From NCBI RefSeq assembly GCF_001307275.1, contig NZ_CP012831.1:4828501-4892500 (forward strand): DNA of 64,000 nucleotides, given 5' to 3'. The DNA is from Pseudomonas fluorescens. Lineage in GTDB: Bacteria > Pseudomonadota > Gammaproteobacteria > Pseudomonadales > Pseudomonadaceae. This document shows positions 26,663 through 35,464 of this stretch, one piece after another. Within the stretch, counting starts at the first letter, position 1. Every line of letters begins with the position of its first letter. The position numbers and the translations under genes were made by a program. A model generated the notes under the pieces. It was not told where the DNA came from. It saw only the letters and a list, made by a program, of their open reading frames with translations, and did not search any database.

Positions 26663-26749
26663 CGGTTTTGTAGTGATTATTTTTGTTCACTACATATTGT
26701 CGGACAAAATGGTTTGGGTATGAGGATTTCCGGTCAGACACACAATCAA

Positions 26750-26838
26750 TGTGGGAGCGAGCTTGCTCGCGATGGCGGTGTGTCAGTCAATTATCTGATG
26801 GCTGATTCACCGTCATCGCGAGCAAGCTCGCTCCCACA
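26750..26838. repeat. REP pair (REPIN)
   Basis: Inverted REP ends directly behind topB. Confidence 0.9.
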
Positions 26839-26844
26839 GGGGAA

Positions 26845-28791
26845 TCAGGTGGGCTGATTTTTGTTGGCCTTGCGCGGTGCGCCGCCGGTCTTGCGCTTGG
26901 TCGGCTTGCGTTTGTTTTTCCATGGCGTTGCGCCACGCCCGGCGGGGCTGGCCGGGCCGCTGATGGTCAGGCTCATGCCCTGGCAGCGGGCGACGTGCTT
27001 GCTCATCCAGGCGGCTTGCCGGGTCACGAATTCTTCCAGGCTCATTTCACCGCTTTGCACCATGTCCAGGGCCTGCTCCCAGATGGCGGTGGTGCCCGGG
27101 TCGGCGATGGCCCGGGGCACGGCGTCGATGAGGCTGAAGGCCGCCGGTGTGGCGGACAGGGCCTTGCCATTCTTCACCAGGTAACCGCGGTCGAGTAGTC
27201 CCTGGATGATCGAGGCTCGGGTCGCTTCGGTGCCGATGCCGGTGGTGTCCTTGAGCTTCTGTTTGAGCAGCGGGTCTTCCACCAGTTTGGCGACATTCTT
27301 CATCGCCTTGATCAGGTCGCCTTCAGTGAAGGGCTTGGGCGGCTGGGTCCATAGGTCCTTGGGTTTCACCTCGTCCACCGTGCAATCGCGACCTTCGGCC
27401 AGTGCCGGCAAGGTTTGCGGTGCTGGTGCTTCACGGCCCTTTGCCGGCGCCAGTGCTTCGGGCAGGGCGCGTTTCCAGCCGGGTTCGACGATCTGCTTGC
27501 CCACGGCACGCAGCGCCTGGCCAGCACAGTCGAAGTCGGCCTGGGTCCGGTCGTATTCGTGGTTGGGCAGGAACTGCGCCAGGTAGCGCGCGCGAATCAA
27601 CGTGTAGACCGCACGCTGCTTGCCGGCGAGTTTGTCGAGGTTCCTGGCGGCGGCGGTGGGAATGATGCCGTGGTGGGCACTGACCTTGGCGTCGTTCCAG
27701 GCCCGGGATTTGCGCTGCGGCTGCAAATGCTCGCGCAGCGGCGCGAGGCTCGGGTCGGCCTGGGCGAGGGCGGCCAGGATGGCCGGTGCTTCGCTGTGCT
27801 GGCTCAAGGGCAGGAAACCGCAATCGCTGCGGGGGTAGGTGATGAGCTTGTAGGTCTCGTAGAGCGACTGGGCAATGTCCAGGGTTTCCTGGGCGCCGAG
27901 GCCGAGTTTCTTCGAGCAGACTTCTTGCAGGGTGCCCAGGTCGAAGGGCAACGGCGCCGCTTCGCGCAGGCGTTCGGTACGCACCTTCAGTGTCCGGGCG
28001 GTGGCGGCGTTGCCCATGGCCTCGGCCGCGTCCCGGGCCAGGGCCTGGTTCAGGCAGCGTTCCTGGTCGTCGCAGGCATCCGGGTCGGCGCGCCACTGGG
28101 CGGTGAACGCCGTGCCTTCATGGCTGAGCTGCACGTCGATGGCCCAATAGGCGACCGGCACGAAGTTGGCGATGCTGCGGTCGCGGTCCACCACCAGTCG
28201 CAGCGTCGGCGTCTGCACGCGGCCTACCGGCAACACGCCCTGGTAGCCGGACTGGCGCCCCAGCAAGGTGAACAGGCGACTCATGTTCATGCCGATCAGC
28301 CAGTCGGCCCGGGAGCGGCCCAGGGCCGAGTGATACAGGTTGAAGGTTTCGACGCCCGGCTTGAGGGCGGCCAGGGCCTTGCGGATCGACGCTTCGTCCA
28401 GGGCTGACAGCCATAGCCGTCGGATCGGTCCGCGATACCGGCAATGCTCCACCAACTCCCGGGCGATCATTTCGCCTTCGCGGTCGGCGTCGGTGGCGAT
28501 CACCAGTTCCTTCGCTTCCCCCAGCAGGCGCTTGACCGCCTTGTACTGGCTGGCGGTTTTCGGCTTGACGGTCATTTTCCATTGCGCAGGCACAATGGGC
28601 AGGTCGGCCAGGACCCAGCGCTTGTAGCGCGCGTCGTAGGCGTCGGGTGGGGCGGTTTCCAGCAGATGGCCGATGCACCAGGTGACCGTGACGCCAGGAC
28701 CCAGCCAGCAACCGTCGCCACGGCGCGTGGCACCGAGCACCGCGGCGATGTCCTTGGCCTGGGACGGCTTTTCACACAGGTACAGCTGCAT
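26845..28791 (-). CDS. topB: DNA topoisomerase III
   Basis: A 648-residue type IA topoisomerase. The TOPRIM domain at the N-terminus holds ATDADREGEM and the opening LYLCEKPSQAKDIAAVL; the active-site Tyr is in LITYPRSDCGFLP near residue 320; the tail is basic (KNKRKPTKRKTGG), as in other TopB proteins. It decatenates and unlinks single-strand crossings during replication and recombination. The ATG at 28791 gives the usual N-terminus. A LexA-type box lies 66-93 bases upstream, between it and the next rightward gene. Confidence 0.93.
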   Translation of the reverse strand: MQLYLCEKPSQAKDIAAVLGATRRGDGCWLGPGVTVTWCIGHLLETAPPDAYDARYKRWVLADLPIVPAQWKMTVKPKTASQYKAVKRLLGEAKELVIATDADREGEMIARELVEHCRYRGPIRRLWLSALDEASIRKALAALKPGVETFNLYHSALGRSRADWLIGMNMSRLFTLLGRQSGYQGVLPVGRVQTPTLRLVVDRDRSIANFVPVAYWAIDVQLSHEGTAFTAQWRADPDACDDQERCLNQALARDAAEAMGNAATARTLKVRTERLREAAPLPFDLGTLQEVCSKKLGLGAQETLDIAQSLYETYKLITYPRSDCGFLPLSQHSEAPAILAALAQADPSLAPLREHLQPQRKSRAWNDAKVSAHHGIIPTAAARNLDKLAGKQRAVYTLIRARYLAQFLPNHEYDRTQADFDCAGQALRAVGKQIVEPGWKRALPEALAPAKGREAPAPQTLPALAEGRDCTVDEVKPKDLWTQPPKPFTEGDLIKAMKNVAKLVEDPLLKQKLKDTTGIGTEATRASIIQGLLDRGYLVKNGKALSATPAAFSLIDAVPRAIADPGTTAIWEQALDMVQSGEMSLEEFVTRQAAWMSKHVARCQGMSLTISGPASPAGRGATPWKNKRKPTKRKTGGAPRKANKNQPT

Positions 28792-28856
28792 AGCGCCCTT
28801 TTCCTGAGCAGATTTCATGGGGTTGTAGCATGGTCATGGATGCGCACAAGGGCAAG

Positions 28857-28884
28857 TTTTATCTGTATGGATATACAGATAAAA
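28857..28884. promoter_or_regulatory. LexA (SOS) box between topB and a response regulator gene
   Basis: A perfect 12-bp inverted repeat, TTTTATCTGTAT/ATACAGATAAAA with a 4-base centre. Its core CTGTATGGATATACAG (28863-28878) fits the CTGT-N8-ACAG box of E. coli-type LexA. It could act on topB (leftward), the receiver gene (rightward) or both. Confidence 0.65.
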
Positions 28885-29033
28885 GCGTTGCGCTGCGTTG
28901 CCAAGGGGTGTCTGGCGTGACATTCGGCCGTTCTGTCGGCATGCAGAATGAATTTCTCGCAGGGGGATGGCTCATAACTTCAAGGCGGTTGAAACCGCAA
29001 AGAAGGTTTATGAGGTCAAGGAGAGTCACTTTC

Positions 29034-29441
29034 ATGAATTCGATGCCCAATGGCAACGGCCAGGCGACTACGCGTTTGATTCTCGTGGTGGAAGATGATC
29101 CGACTATCCTGGAGTTTCTCTGTGAAATCCTCGAGGAAGAAGGATTTGTCGTGGAGCCTCAGAAAAGCGCTGACGATGCCTTGGAGTTCCTCGAAAGGAG
29201 CGCCCATTTCGTCGATCTGTTGCTCACCGACATTACCATGCCCGGCAAGATCGACGGTGCCGACCTGGCCAACCTGACCGGAGACCGCTGGCCGCAGATC
29301 CCGCTGCTGATCATGTCCGGCTTCGAAACGCCGGAAAGCGCCGGGATCAAGCACCACGCGTCGTTCATCGCCAAGCCCTGGGCCCTGGGCCAGATGCTGG
29401 ATCTGGTGGAGAGCACGGTGAAAAATCACGCGATGCACTGA
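29034..29441 (+). CDS. Receiver-only response regulator
   Basis: A 135-residue protein that is a single CheY-like receiver domain. The acidic pocket is VVEDDP, the phosphoacceptor Asp is in LLLTDITMPG, the switch residues are IMSGFE and the conserved Lys is in FIAKPW. No output domain is present. The start at 29034 follows AAGGAGAG. It resembles the receiver domain fused to hybrid kinases such as the one at 57383. Its cognate kinase is not next to it. The LexA box lies about 150 bases upstream. Confidence 0.88.
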   Translation: MNSMPNGNGQATTRLILVVEDDPTILEFLCEILEEEGFVVEPQKSADDALEFLERSAHFVDLLLTDITMPGKIDGADLANLTGDRWPQIPLLIMSGFETPESAGIKHHASFIAKPWALGQMLDLVESTVKNHAMH

Positions 29442-29502
29442 GTAATCCCAGAGGGTGGCGGCGGCCAGGCACGTTTGGGTTGCAAGCGGCGATGGGCTCC
29501 AT

Positions 29503-29521
29503 GACAATGCGAGTCATTATC
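29503..29521 (+). promoter_or_regulatory. Fur box upstream of the ECF sigma gene
   Basis: GACAATGCGAGTCATTATC matches 15 of 19 bases of the Fur consensus, 22 bases before the sigma gene start. It indicates repression when iron is plentiful. Confidence 0.7.
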
Positions 29522-29543
29522 AGTCGCGAATTATTCCATTGCC

Positions 29544-30065
29544 ATGCCCGCCAACGATCTGTCCCTACGCAGTGCTGTCGACGTTCTGTACAGTGATCAT
29601 CACAATTGGCTCCAGGGCTGGTTGCGCAAGCGCTTGGGCAACACGTTCGATGCCGCCGACCTGACCCAGGATACGTTTGTGCGAGTCATCAAGGCGCGCA
29701 CCGCGCTGGATATCCGTGAGCCGCGACCGTACCTGTCGATGATCGCCAAAGGGCTGTTGATCGACCTGTTTCGCCGGCGCTCGCTGGAACAATCCTACCT
29801 CGAAGCCTTGGCCGCCATGCCGCAAGAGCAGCACCCATCGCTGGAAGAGCAGGCGATCCTGCTCCAGGCCCTGATGGAGATCGACCGTCTGCTCCTGGGG
29901 CTGGGGCCGCGCGTCAGGCAGGCGTTCATTCTGTCGCAGTTCGATGGCCTGACGTACCCGCAAATTGCCGAGCGCCTGGGCGTCAGCGTCCGCACGGTCA
30001 ACAACCACATGGCCAAGGCCATGGAACATTGCTGCCTGATGCAAATTCAATTGCAGCTTTCATGA
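29544..30065 (+). CDS. FecI-like ECF sigma factor
   Basis: A 173-residue iron-starvation sigma factor. Region 2 is ANDLSLRSAVDVLYSDHHN to DLTQDTFVRVIKARTALDI, region 4 is FDGLTYPQIAERLGVSVRTV. It should direct transcription of the TonB receptor downstream when released by FecR. The start lies behind a Fur box, and the stop overlaps the fecR-like start (ATGA). Confidence 0.9.
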   Translation: MPANDLSLRSAVDVLYSDHHNWLQGWLRKRLGNTFDAADLTQDTFVRVIKARTALDIREPRPYLSMIAKGLLIDLFRRRSLEQSYLEALAAMPQEQHPSLEEQAILLQALMEIDRLLLGLGPRVRQAFILSQFDGLTYPQIAERLGVSVRTVNNHMAKAMEHCCLMQIQLQLS

Positions 30066-31021
30066 ACCTGCCCCCCGACGAGCTGCAAGCCATCCGCGTG
30101 GCGGCGCGCTGGTACGCCCGACTGCATTCCGGTATTGCGACCGACGCGGACCGGGCCGATTGGCGCACCTGGCTGGCCGCCGATCCCTTGCACAGCCAGG
30201 CCTGGCAGCGCATGGCCGCGGTGGCCGAGCAGATGGCGAGTGTGCCGGGTGCCCTGGCGGCACCGACTTTGAGCGACACCCACCAGCGATCCCGGCGCCA
30301 GGTGTTGCGCAGCGCCTTGCTGCTGACGTCCGCCGGCGGCCTGGGCTGGCTGGGCTGGCGCAGCCAGGCAACCCAGAACCTGTTTTGTGATTACCGCACC
30401 GCAGTGGGCGAGCGTCGCGCGTTCCAGCTGGCCGATGGCAGCACGGTCCTGCTCAACACCGACACCTCGATCAATGTTCGTTTCGATGGACAGCAGCGGC
30501 GCCTGGAGCTGTTGCGGGGCGAGGTGCTCGTGACGACGGCGGTCGATCCCTTGCGACGTCCGTTCAAGGTGGTCACGGGACCGGCCGAGGTGCTGGCGCT
30601 GGGCACGCGGTTTATCGTCCGCAGCCAGGCGTGGGGCGGCGAAGTGGCGGTGCTGGAGAAAGCGGTCGAGGTGAGCCTGTTGGCAAGTGGCTCAAGGATG
30701 CGGGTCGAAGCCGGCCAGCGCCTGGATTTCAACGAACAGTCGTTGGGGGCGCTGCGCGGCAACGATGTGTCGGTCGGTGCCTGGCAGAAGGGAAGCATCA
30801 TCGCCATTGACCGTCCCCTGGCGGCGCTGCTGGAGGAACTGTCGCGCTATCGCCCCGGTGTGCTGCGTTGGGATCCGGCGATTGGCGACTTGAAGGTTTC
30901 CGGTGTGTTTCCCGTCGATAACACCGATCTCGCCCTGGCCGCGCTGGAAAGCGGCTTTTCGTTGCGAGTGACCCGCTATAGCCGATTCTGGGTCCAGGTC
31001 TCCGCTGGCCATCGGCGGTAA
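30062..31021 (+). CDS. FecR-like anti-sigma/sigma-regulator
   Basis: A 319-residue single-pass protein. A cytoplasmic N-terminal domain of about 85 residues (WRTWLAADPLHSQAWQRM) is followed by one hydrophobic segment (VLRSALLLTSAGGLGWLGW) and the periplasmic FecR domain (AVGERRAFQLADGSTVLLNT). The C-terminus contains an STN-like segment (ISGVFPVDNTDLALAAL in related proteins; here KVSGVFPVDNTDLALAALES). It passes the signal from the receptor's N-terminal domain to the sigma factor. It overlaps the sigma gene by four bases. Confidence 0.9.
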   Translation: MNLPPDELQAIRVAARWYARLHSGIATDADRADWRTWLAADPLHSQAWQRMAAVAEQMASVPGALAAPTLSDTHQRSRRQVLRSALLLTSAGGLGWLGWRSQATQNLFCDYRTAVGERRAFQLADGSTVLLNTDTSINVRFDGQQRRLELLRGEVLVTTAVDPLRRPFKVVTGPAEVLALGTRFIVRSQAWGGEVAVLEKAVEVSLLASGSRMRVEAGQRLDFNEQSLGALRGNDVSVGAWQKGSIIAIDRPLAALLEELSRYRPGVLRWDPAIGDLKVSGVFPVDNTDLALAALESGFSLRVTRYSRFWVQVSAGHRR

Positions 31022-31035
31022 TGCTACGCAATAAA

Positions 31036-31059
31036 AAAATCAGCCCCTGCACTTTTCGT
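31036..31059 (+). promoter_or_regulatory. Possible iron-starvation sigma promoter for the receptor gene
   Basis: AAAAT-N16-CGT, close to the TAAAT-N16/17-CGT pattern of PvdS/FecI-type promoters, about 60 bases upstream of the receptor start. Confidence 0.4.
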
Positions 31060-31117
31060 CCCCATCGTTCGGCTCTTCCTCAGTGAGTTTTTATCGACCG
31101 TTTTGGGGAGGGGAAGT

Positions 31118-33595
31118 ATGACTTGGGTGAGCGCGCCAGGCCGTCTGGTGTTTGCAGTGAAAATCAGCTTGCTGGCGGTCACGACCGCCGGCGTCACGGT
31201 CGTGAACGCCAGCCCGGTTCCAGCGGCTGCGGCGCAGCAGCGCGCGGTGCAGGCCTACGATATCGGCGCTGGTCGCCTGGTGGATGTGCTGACCCGTTTC
31301 TCCAGCGCCGCCGGTGTCGCCATTTCGTTTGAGGCCCGGCAACTCGGGGGCTTGCAATCCCCCGGCCTGAAGGGGACTTTCGGCGTGGGCGACGGCTTTG
31401 CCCGCATTCTTGGCGGCAGTGGCCTGCAAGCCGCCCTCCAGGCCAACGGCACGTACGTGCTGCGCCCCGCGCCGGTCAGCGGTTCGGCATTGGAATTGGA
31501 CGCCACCACCATCGAGGCACAGCGGCTCGGGGCGACCACCGAGGACAGTCACTCCTACACGACGGGGGCGGTCACCATTGGCAAGGGTGAGCACTCCCTG
31601 CGCGAAACGCCGCAATCGGTGACGGTGATTACCCGCAAGATGCTCGATGACCAGAACCTCAATACCATCGATCAAGTCATGGAAAAGACCCCCGGCATCA
31701 CCGTCTACGACTCGACCATGGGCGGCAAGTATTTCTATTCCCGCGGGTTCCGCATGTCTGGCCAGTATCAATACGACGGCGTTCCGCTGGACATGGGCAA
31801 CAGTTATGTCCAGGCCGACAGTTTCAGCAGCGACATGGCCTATTACGACCGGGTCGAAGTGCTGCGTGGCGCCGCTGGGATGATGAAGGGGGCGGGCGGC
31901 ACTTCCGGCGGCGTCAACTTCGTTCGTAAACGCGGCCAGGCCACGGCGCAGACCGAGCTCAGCCTGTCCGGGGGAACCTGGGACAATTACCGTGGGCAGG
32001 TCGATACCGGTGGCCCGTTGAATGACGCCGGCACCGTGCGGGGCAGGGCGGTGATCGCCGAGCAGAGCCGGCATTATTTCTACGATGATGCCCGGCGCAA
32101 GGACCAGATCTACTACGGCGCCCTGGACTTCGACCTGTCGCCCGACACGACGCTCGGCCTGGGCGTAGCCTACGAGGACGTCGATGCAAGCCCGTGCTGG
32201 GGCGGGCTTCCGCGCTACCGGGACGGCAGCGATCTGAAACTCAGTCGTTCCACTTGCCTGGACCCATCGTGGAACACCTGGCGCAGCCAGCGGACCACGG
32301 TGTTCGGCGATCTCAAGCATCAGCTCAACGACGACTGGGCCGTGAAGGTCGCCAGTGTCTATACGAAAAATACCCAGGACATCAAATACGCGTTTGCATC
32401 GGGCTCGGTGGCGCCAGGCACCTCGACCACCAACATGCTGGGCAGCATGTATGACTATGACCAGGTCGATTACGGCCTCGACGCTTACTTGGACGGCAAG
32501 TTCGACGCCCTGGGGCAGCAACATGAGTTGATCGTCGGTTTCAACGCCAGTCGTTCGGACAAGGACGATTTTTTCTCGGTGGCGCTGTTGCCACAGAAGC
32601 AGAATGTGTTCGATCCGGACCGACATATTCCCGAACCGGACGACAGTTACTTCATCGAAAACTCGACGCGGGGAGGTCCGGTCAAGACCGTGACCGAGCA
32701 GCAAGGCATGTATTCGACCCTGCGGCTGAAACTGGCAGACCCCTTGACGTTTGTCGTCGGCAGCCGGGTGAGCTGGTACAGCTCCAAGACCGACTCGGTG
32801 TTCCTCACGGGCGGTACGGAGCACGCCAGGAGCACGGAGACGGGGCAAGTCACGCCGTTTGCCGCCGTGTTGCTGGACCTCAATGAGCACCTGACGGCCT
32901 ATGCCAGCTATTCGGATATCTTCACGCCCCAGGGCAACTACCGCTCCGAAAGCGGCTCGGCACTCAAGCCCCTGGTGGGCGAGAGTTATGAGCTGGGGAT
33001 CAAGGGCGAGTGGTTCGAGGGACGCCTGAACAGCGCCTTCAACCTGTTCCGCACACTGCAGAAAGACCAGGCCCAGACTGACTACAACTCCAGTTGCGCG
33101 TCCTCGGACGGTTACTGCTACGAGAACGCTGGCAAGGTGCGCGCCCAGGGTTTCGAAGCCGAAATCAGCGGTGAAGTCATCGAGCGCCTGCAACTGCTGG
33201 CCGGCTACACCTACACCCAGACCAAGACCCTCGACGACATTGACACCAGCCTCAACGGCGGCTCGTTCAACAGCTACGTGCCGCGCCATGTGCTGCGCCT
33301 GTGGAGCGATTATGCCCTCGGCGGGGCGTTCGAACGGTTCAGTGTCGGTGCCGGGGTCAATGCCCAGAGCGATAACTTCCGCGTATCGCCGGCGACGGGC
33401 GAGAAAATCACCCAGGCCGGTTATGCCGTGTGGAACGGCCGTGTTGGCTACCGCATCGATGACACCTGGTCGGTGGCCCTCAATGGCAACAACCTGTTCG
33501 ACAAGCGCTACTACACCACCATCGGCACCGAGAGCTTCGGTAACTATTACGGTGAGCCGCGCAACTTCACCATGACCTTGAAGGGGCGCTTCTGA
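31118..33595 (+). CDS. TonB-dependent siderophore receptor with signalling domain
   Basis: An 825-residue outer-membrane protein. In order: signal peptide, a signalling STN domain (about residues 45-115, QAYDIGAGRLVDVLTRFSS), plug domain (LRETPQSVTVITRKML, then VEVLRGAAGMMKGAGGTSGG) and a 22-strand barrel ending in the usual aromatic residue (TMTLKGRF). The STN domain fits with the FecI/FecR pair upstream: substrate binding induces the receptor's own gene. The barrel resembles the FpvA/FoxA/FiuA ferric-siderophore group; the ligand cannot be named. The ATG follows GGGGAGGGG. Confidence 0.93.
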   Translation: MTWVSAPGRLVFAVKISLLAVTTAGVTVVNASPVPAAAAQQRAVQAYDIGAGRLVDVLTRFSSAAGVAISFEARQLGGLQSPGLKGTFGVGDGFARILGGSGLQAALQANGTYVLRPAPVSGSALELDATTIEAQRLGATTEDSHSYTTGAVTIGKGEHSLRETPQSVTVITRKMLDDQNLNTIDQVMEKTPGITVYDSTMGGKYFYSRGFRMSGQYQYDGVPLDMGNSYVQADSFSSDMAYYDRVEVLRGAAGMMKGAGGTSGGVNFVRKRGQATAQTELSLSGGTWDNYRGQVDTGGPLNDAGTVRGRAVIAEQSRHYFYDDARRKDQIYYGALDFDLSPDTTLGLGVAYEDVDASPCWGGLPRYRDGSDLKLSRSTCLDPSWNTWRSQRTTVFGDLKHQLNDDWAVKVASVYTKNTQDIKYAFASGSVAPGTSTTNMLGSMYDYDQVDYGLDAYLDGKFDALGQQHELIVGFNASRSDKDDFFSVALLPQKQNVFDPDRHIPEPDDSYFIENSTRGGPVKTVTEQQGMYSTLRLKLADPLTFVVGSRVSWYSSKTDSVFLTGGTEHARSTETGQVTPFAAVLLDLNEHLTAYASYSDIFTPQGNYRSESGSALKPLVGESYELGIKGEWFEGRLNSAFNLFRTLQKDQAQTDYNSSCASSDGYCYENAGKVRAQGFEAEISGEVIERLQLLAGYTYTQTKTLDDIDTSLNGGSFNSYVPRHVLRLWSDYALGGAFERFSVGAGVNAQSDNFRVSPATGEKITQAGYAVWNGRVGYRIDDTWSVALNGNNLFDKRYYTTIGTESFGNYYGEPRNFTMTLKGRF

Positions 33596-33599
33596 ACCG

Positions 33600-33627
33600 G
33601 TGGCGAGGGCGCCAATGCCCTCGCCAC
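33600..33627 (+). terminator. Terminator of the receptor gene
   Basis: Perfect 11-bp stem GTGGCGAGGGC/GCCCTCGCCAC with a 6-base loop, then GGTTTT, four bases after the receptor stop. Confidence 0.85.
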
Positions 33628-33637
33628 GGTTTTGCCC

Positions 33638-35260
33638 TCAGTTGGTATCCAGGTCCACGTTGCGGGTTTCCCGCAGGCAGATCATGCCCACCACCAGGCT
33701 CACCCCGGTGATCACCACCGGGTACCACAGCCCGTAGAAAATATCCCCGGTGTAGACCACCAGGGCAAACGACACGGTGGGCAGGAAACCGCCGAACCAA
33801 CCGTTGCCGATGTGATAGGGCAGGGACATGGAGGTGTAGCGGATCCGGGTCGGGAACAGTTCGACCATCAACGCCGCCAGCGGTCCGTAGCACATCGCCG
33901 AGATGATGATCAGCGCAACGATCAAGGCCACGATCATCGGCCGGTTGATCTGCTGGGCGTCGGCCTGCTGCGGGTAGCCGGCCAGGGTCACTGCGCCGCG
34001 CAGGGCGGCTTCGTCGTAACCTTCGAGTTTCACGTCACCGACGCTGACCTGCACCGCGCTGCCGGCCGGGGCCGCGACGCTGCTGTAGGGCAGGCCTTGC
34101 TTGACCAGGAAGGTCTTGACCTTGTCGCACGGGCTGTCGAAACGCGCCTTGCCCACCGGGTCGAACTGGAAGGTACAGGTGGCCGGGTCGGCGACCACGG
34201 TGATCGGCGCCTGGCGGCTGGCCTGGTCGATGGCCGGGTTGGCGTAGTGGGCCAGGGTCTTGAAGATCGGAAAGTACAGGGCAGTCGCCAGCAGCAGGCC
34301 GATCATCAGCACCGGTTTGCGCCCGACCTTGTCCGACAGCCAGCCGAAAAAGATGAAGAACGGCGCGCCAATCACCACGCTGACAATCAGCAGGCTGTTG
34401 GCCAGGGCCGGGTCCATCTTCAGGAACTGGGTGAGGAAAAACAGCACGTAGAACTGCGCGGCGTAGAAGGTCACCGCTTGCCCGGCATTGATGCTGAACA
34501 GGGCGATCAGCACCACCTTCAGGTTTTCCCATTTGCCGAAGGATTCGCGGATCGGCGCCTTGCAGCACTTGCCTTCTTCTTTCATTTTCAGGAAGGCCGG
34601 CGACTCGTGCAGGCTCAGGCGAATCCAGGTGGAGATGCCCAACAGCAGGATCGACAGCAGGAACGGAATGCGCCAGCCCCAGACTTCGAACTGATCGCCA
34701 GTGAAGTAGCGGCAGCCCAGCACCACCAGCAGCGAGAGCAACAGCCCCAACGTGGCGGTGGACTGAATCCAACTGGTATGGAAACCGCGCTTGCCCATCG
34801 GCGCATGCTCGGCGACATAGGTGGCGGCGCCGCCGTACTCGCCGCCCAGGGCCAGGCCCTGGAGCATGCGCAATACCACCAGGATGATTGGCGCGGCGAT
34901 GCCGATGCTGGCGTAGTTGGGCAGCAGTCCGACGCAGAACGTCGCCAGGCCCATGAGGATGATGGTGGCCAGGAACGTGTACTTGCGCCCGATCATGTCC
35001 CCCAACCGACCGAACACCAGTGCCCCGAACGGCCGCACGATGAAACCGGCGGCGAAGGCCATCAGGGCGAAGATGAACGCGGTGGTGTCGTTGACCCCGG
35101 CGAAGAACTGCTTGCTGATCACCGCCGCCAGGGCGCCATAGAGGAAAAAGTCGTACCACTCGAACACCGTCCCCAGGGACGAGGCGAAGATGACTTTCTG
35201 GGTTTCCTGGCTGGTGCCGGCGCTGCGCGTGGCTTCCAGGGGCTGAACATGCTCGGACAT
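33638..35260 (-). CDS. MHS-family MFS transporter
   Basis: A 540-residue metabolite:H+ symporter. It has the MHS opening ASSLGTVFEWYDFFLYG and MFS signature GRLGDMIGRKYTF, with 12 helices. A hydrophilic insert of about 110 residues (including ATCTFQFDPVGKARFDSPC) interrupts the C-terminal half and would face the periplasm; two Cys there may pair. The substrate is probably a carboxylic acid or an osmolyte. It lies just beyond a GMC oxidoreductase on the same strand (204-base gap with a REP pair), so the two may share a substrate. Confidence 0.88.
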   Translation of the reverse strand: MSEHVQPLEATRSAGTSQETQKVIFASSLGTVFEWYDFFLYGALAAVISKQFFAGVNDTTAFIFALMAFAAGFIVRPFGALVFGRLGDMIGRKYTFLATIILMGLATFCVGLLPNYASIGIAAPIILVVLRMLQGLALGGEYGGAATYVAEHAPMGKRGFHTSWIQSTATLGLLLSLLVVLGCRYFTGDQFEVWGWRIPFLLSILLLGISTWIRLSLHESPAFLKMKEEGKCCKAPIRESFGKWENLKVVLIALFSINAGQAVTFYAAQFYVLFFLTQFLKMDPALANSLLIVSVVIGAPFFIFFGWLSDKVGRKPVLMIGLLLATALYFPIFKTLAHYANPAIDQASRQAPITVVADPATCTFQFDPVGKARFDSPCDKVKTFLVKQGLPYSSVAAPAGSAVQVSVGDVKLEGYDEAALRGAVTLAGYPQQADAQQINRPMIVALIVALIIISAMCYGPLAALMVELFPTRIRYTSMSLPYHIGNGWFGGFLPTVSFALVVYTGDIFYGLWYPVVITGVSLVVGMICLRETRNVDLDTN

Positions 35261-35358
35261 AGCGGTATCCCTCACAGTGATTGTTTTTGTTGTTCCACTG
35301 CGACGCCGGGGTGGCGTCTCCTGATTTGACACACTTTCCTTGAATCGACTCACCCCCT

Positions 35359-35447
35359 TGTGGGAGCGAGCTTGCTCGCGATGACGGCGCCACATTCAAC
35401 TTGTGGGTGACAGACAGGCCGCTATCGCGAGCAAGCTCGCTCCCACA
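35359..35447. repeat. REP pair (REPIN)
   Basis: Inverted REP ends between the MHS transporter and the GMC oxidoreductase. Confidence 0.9.
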
Positions 35448-35464
35448 GGGGGTTCTGTTGTTCT

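Noticed and set aside
26297..26857. 186-codon open frame on the plus strand in the 26.3-26.8 kb gap
   Set aside because: It runs through the REP pair, has no ribosome site and no recognisable domain.
31091..33289. 732-codon open frame on the minus strand
   Set aside because: It lies wholly opposite the TonB receptor gene, which has a signal peptide, STN, plug and barrel. Long antisense frames are common in GC-rich DNA.
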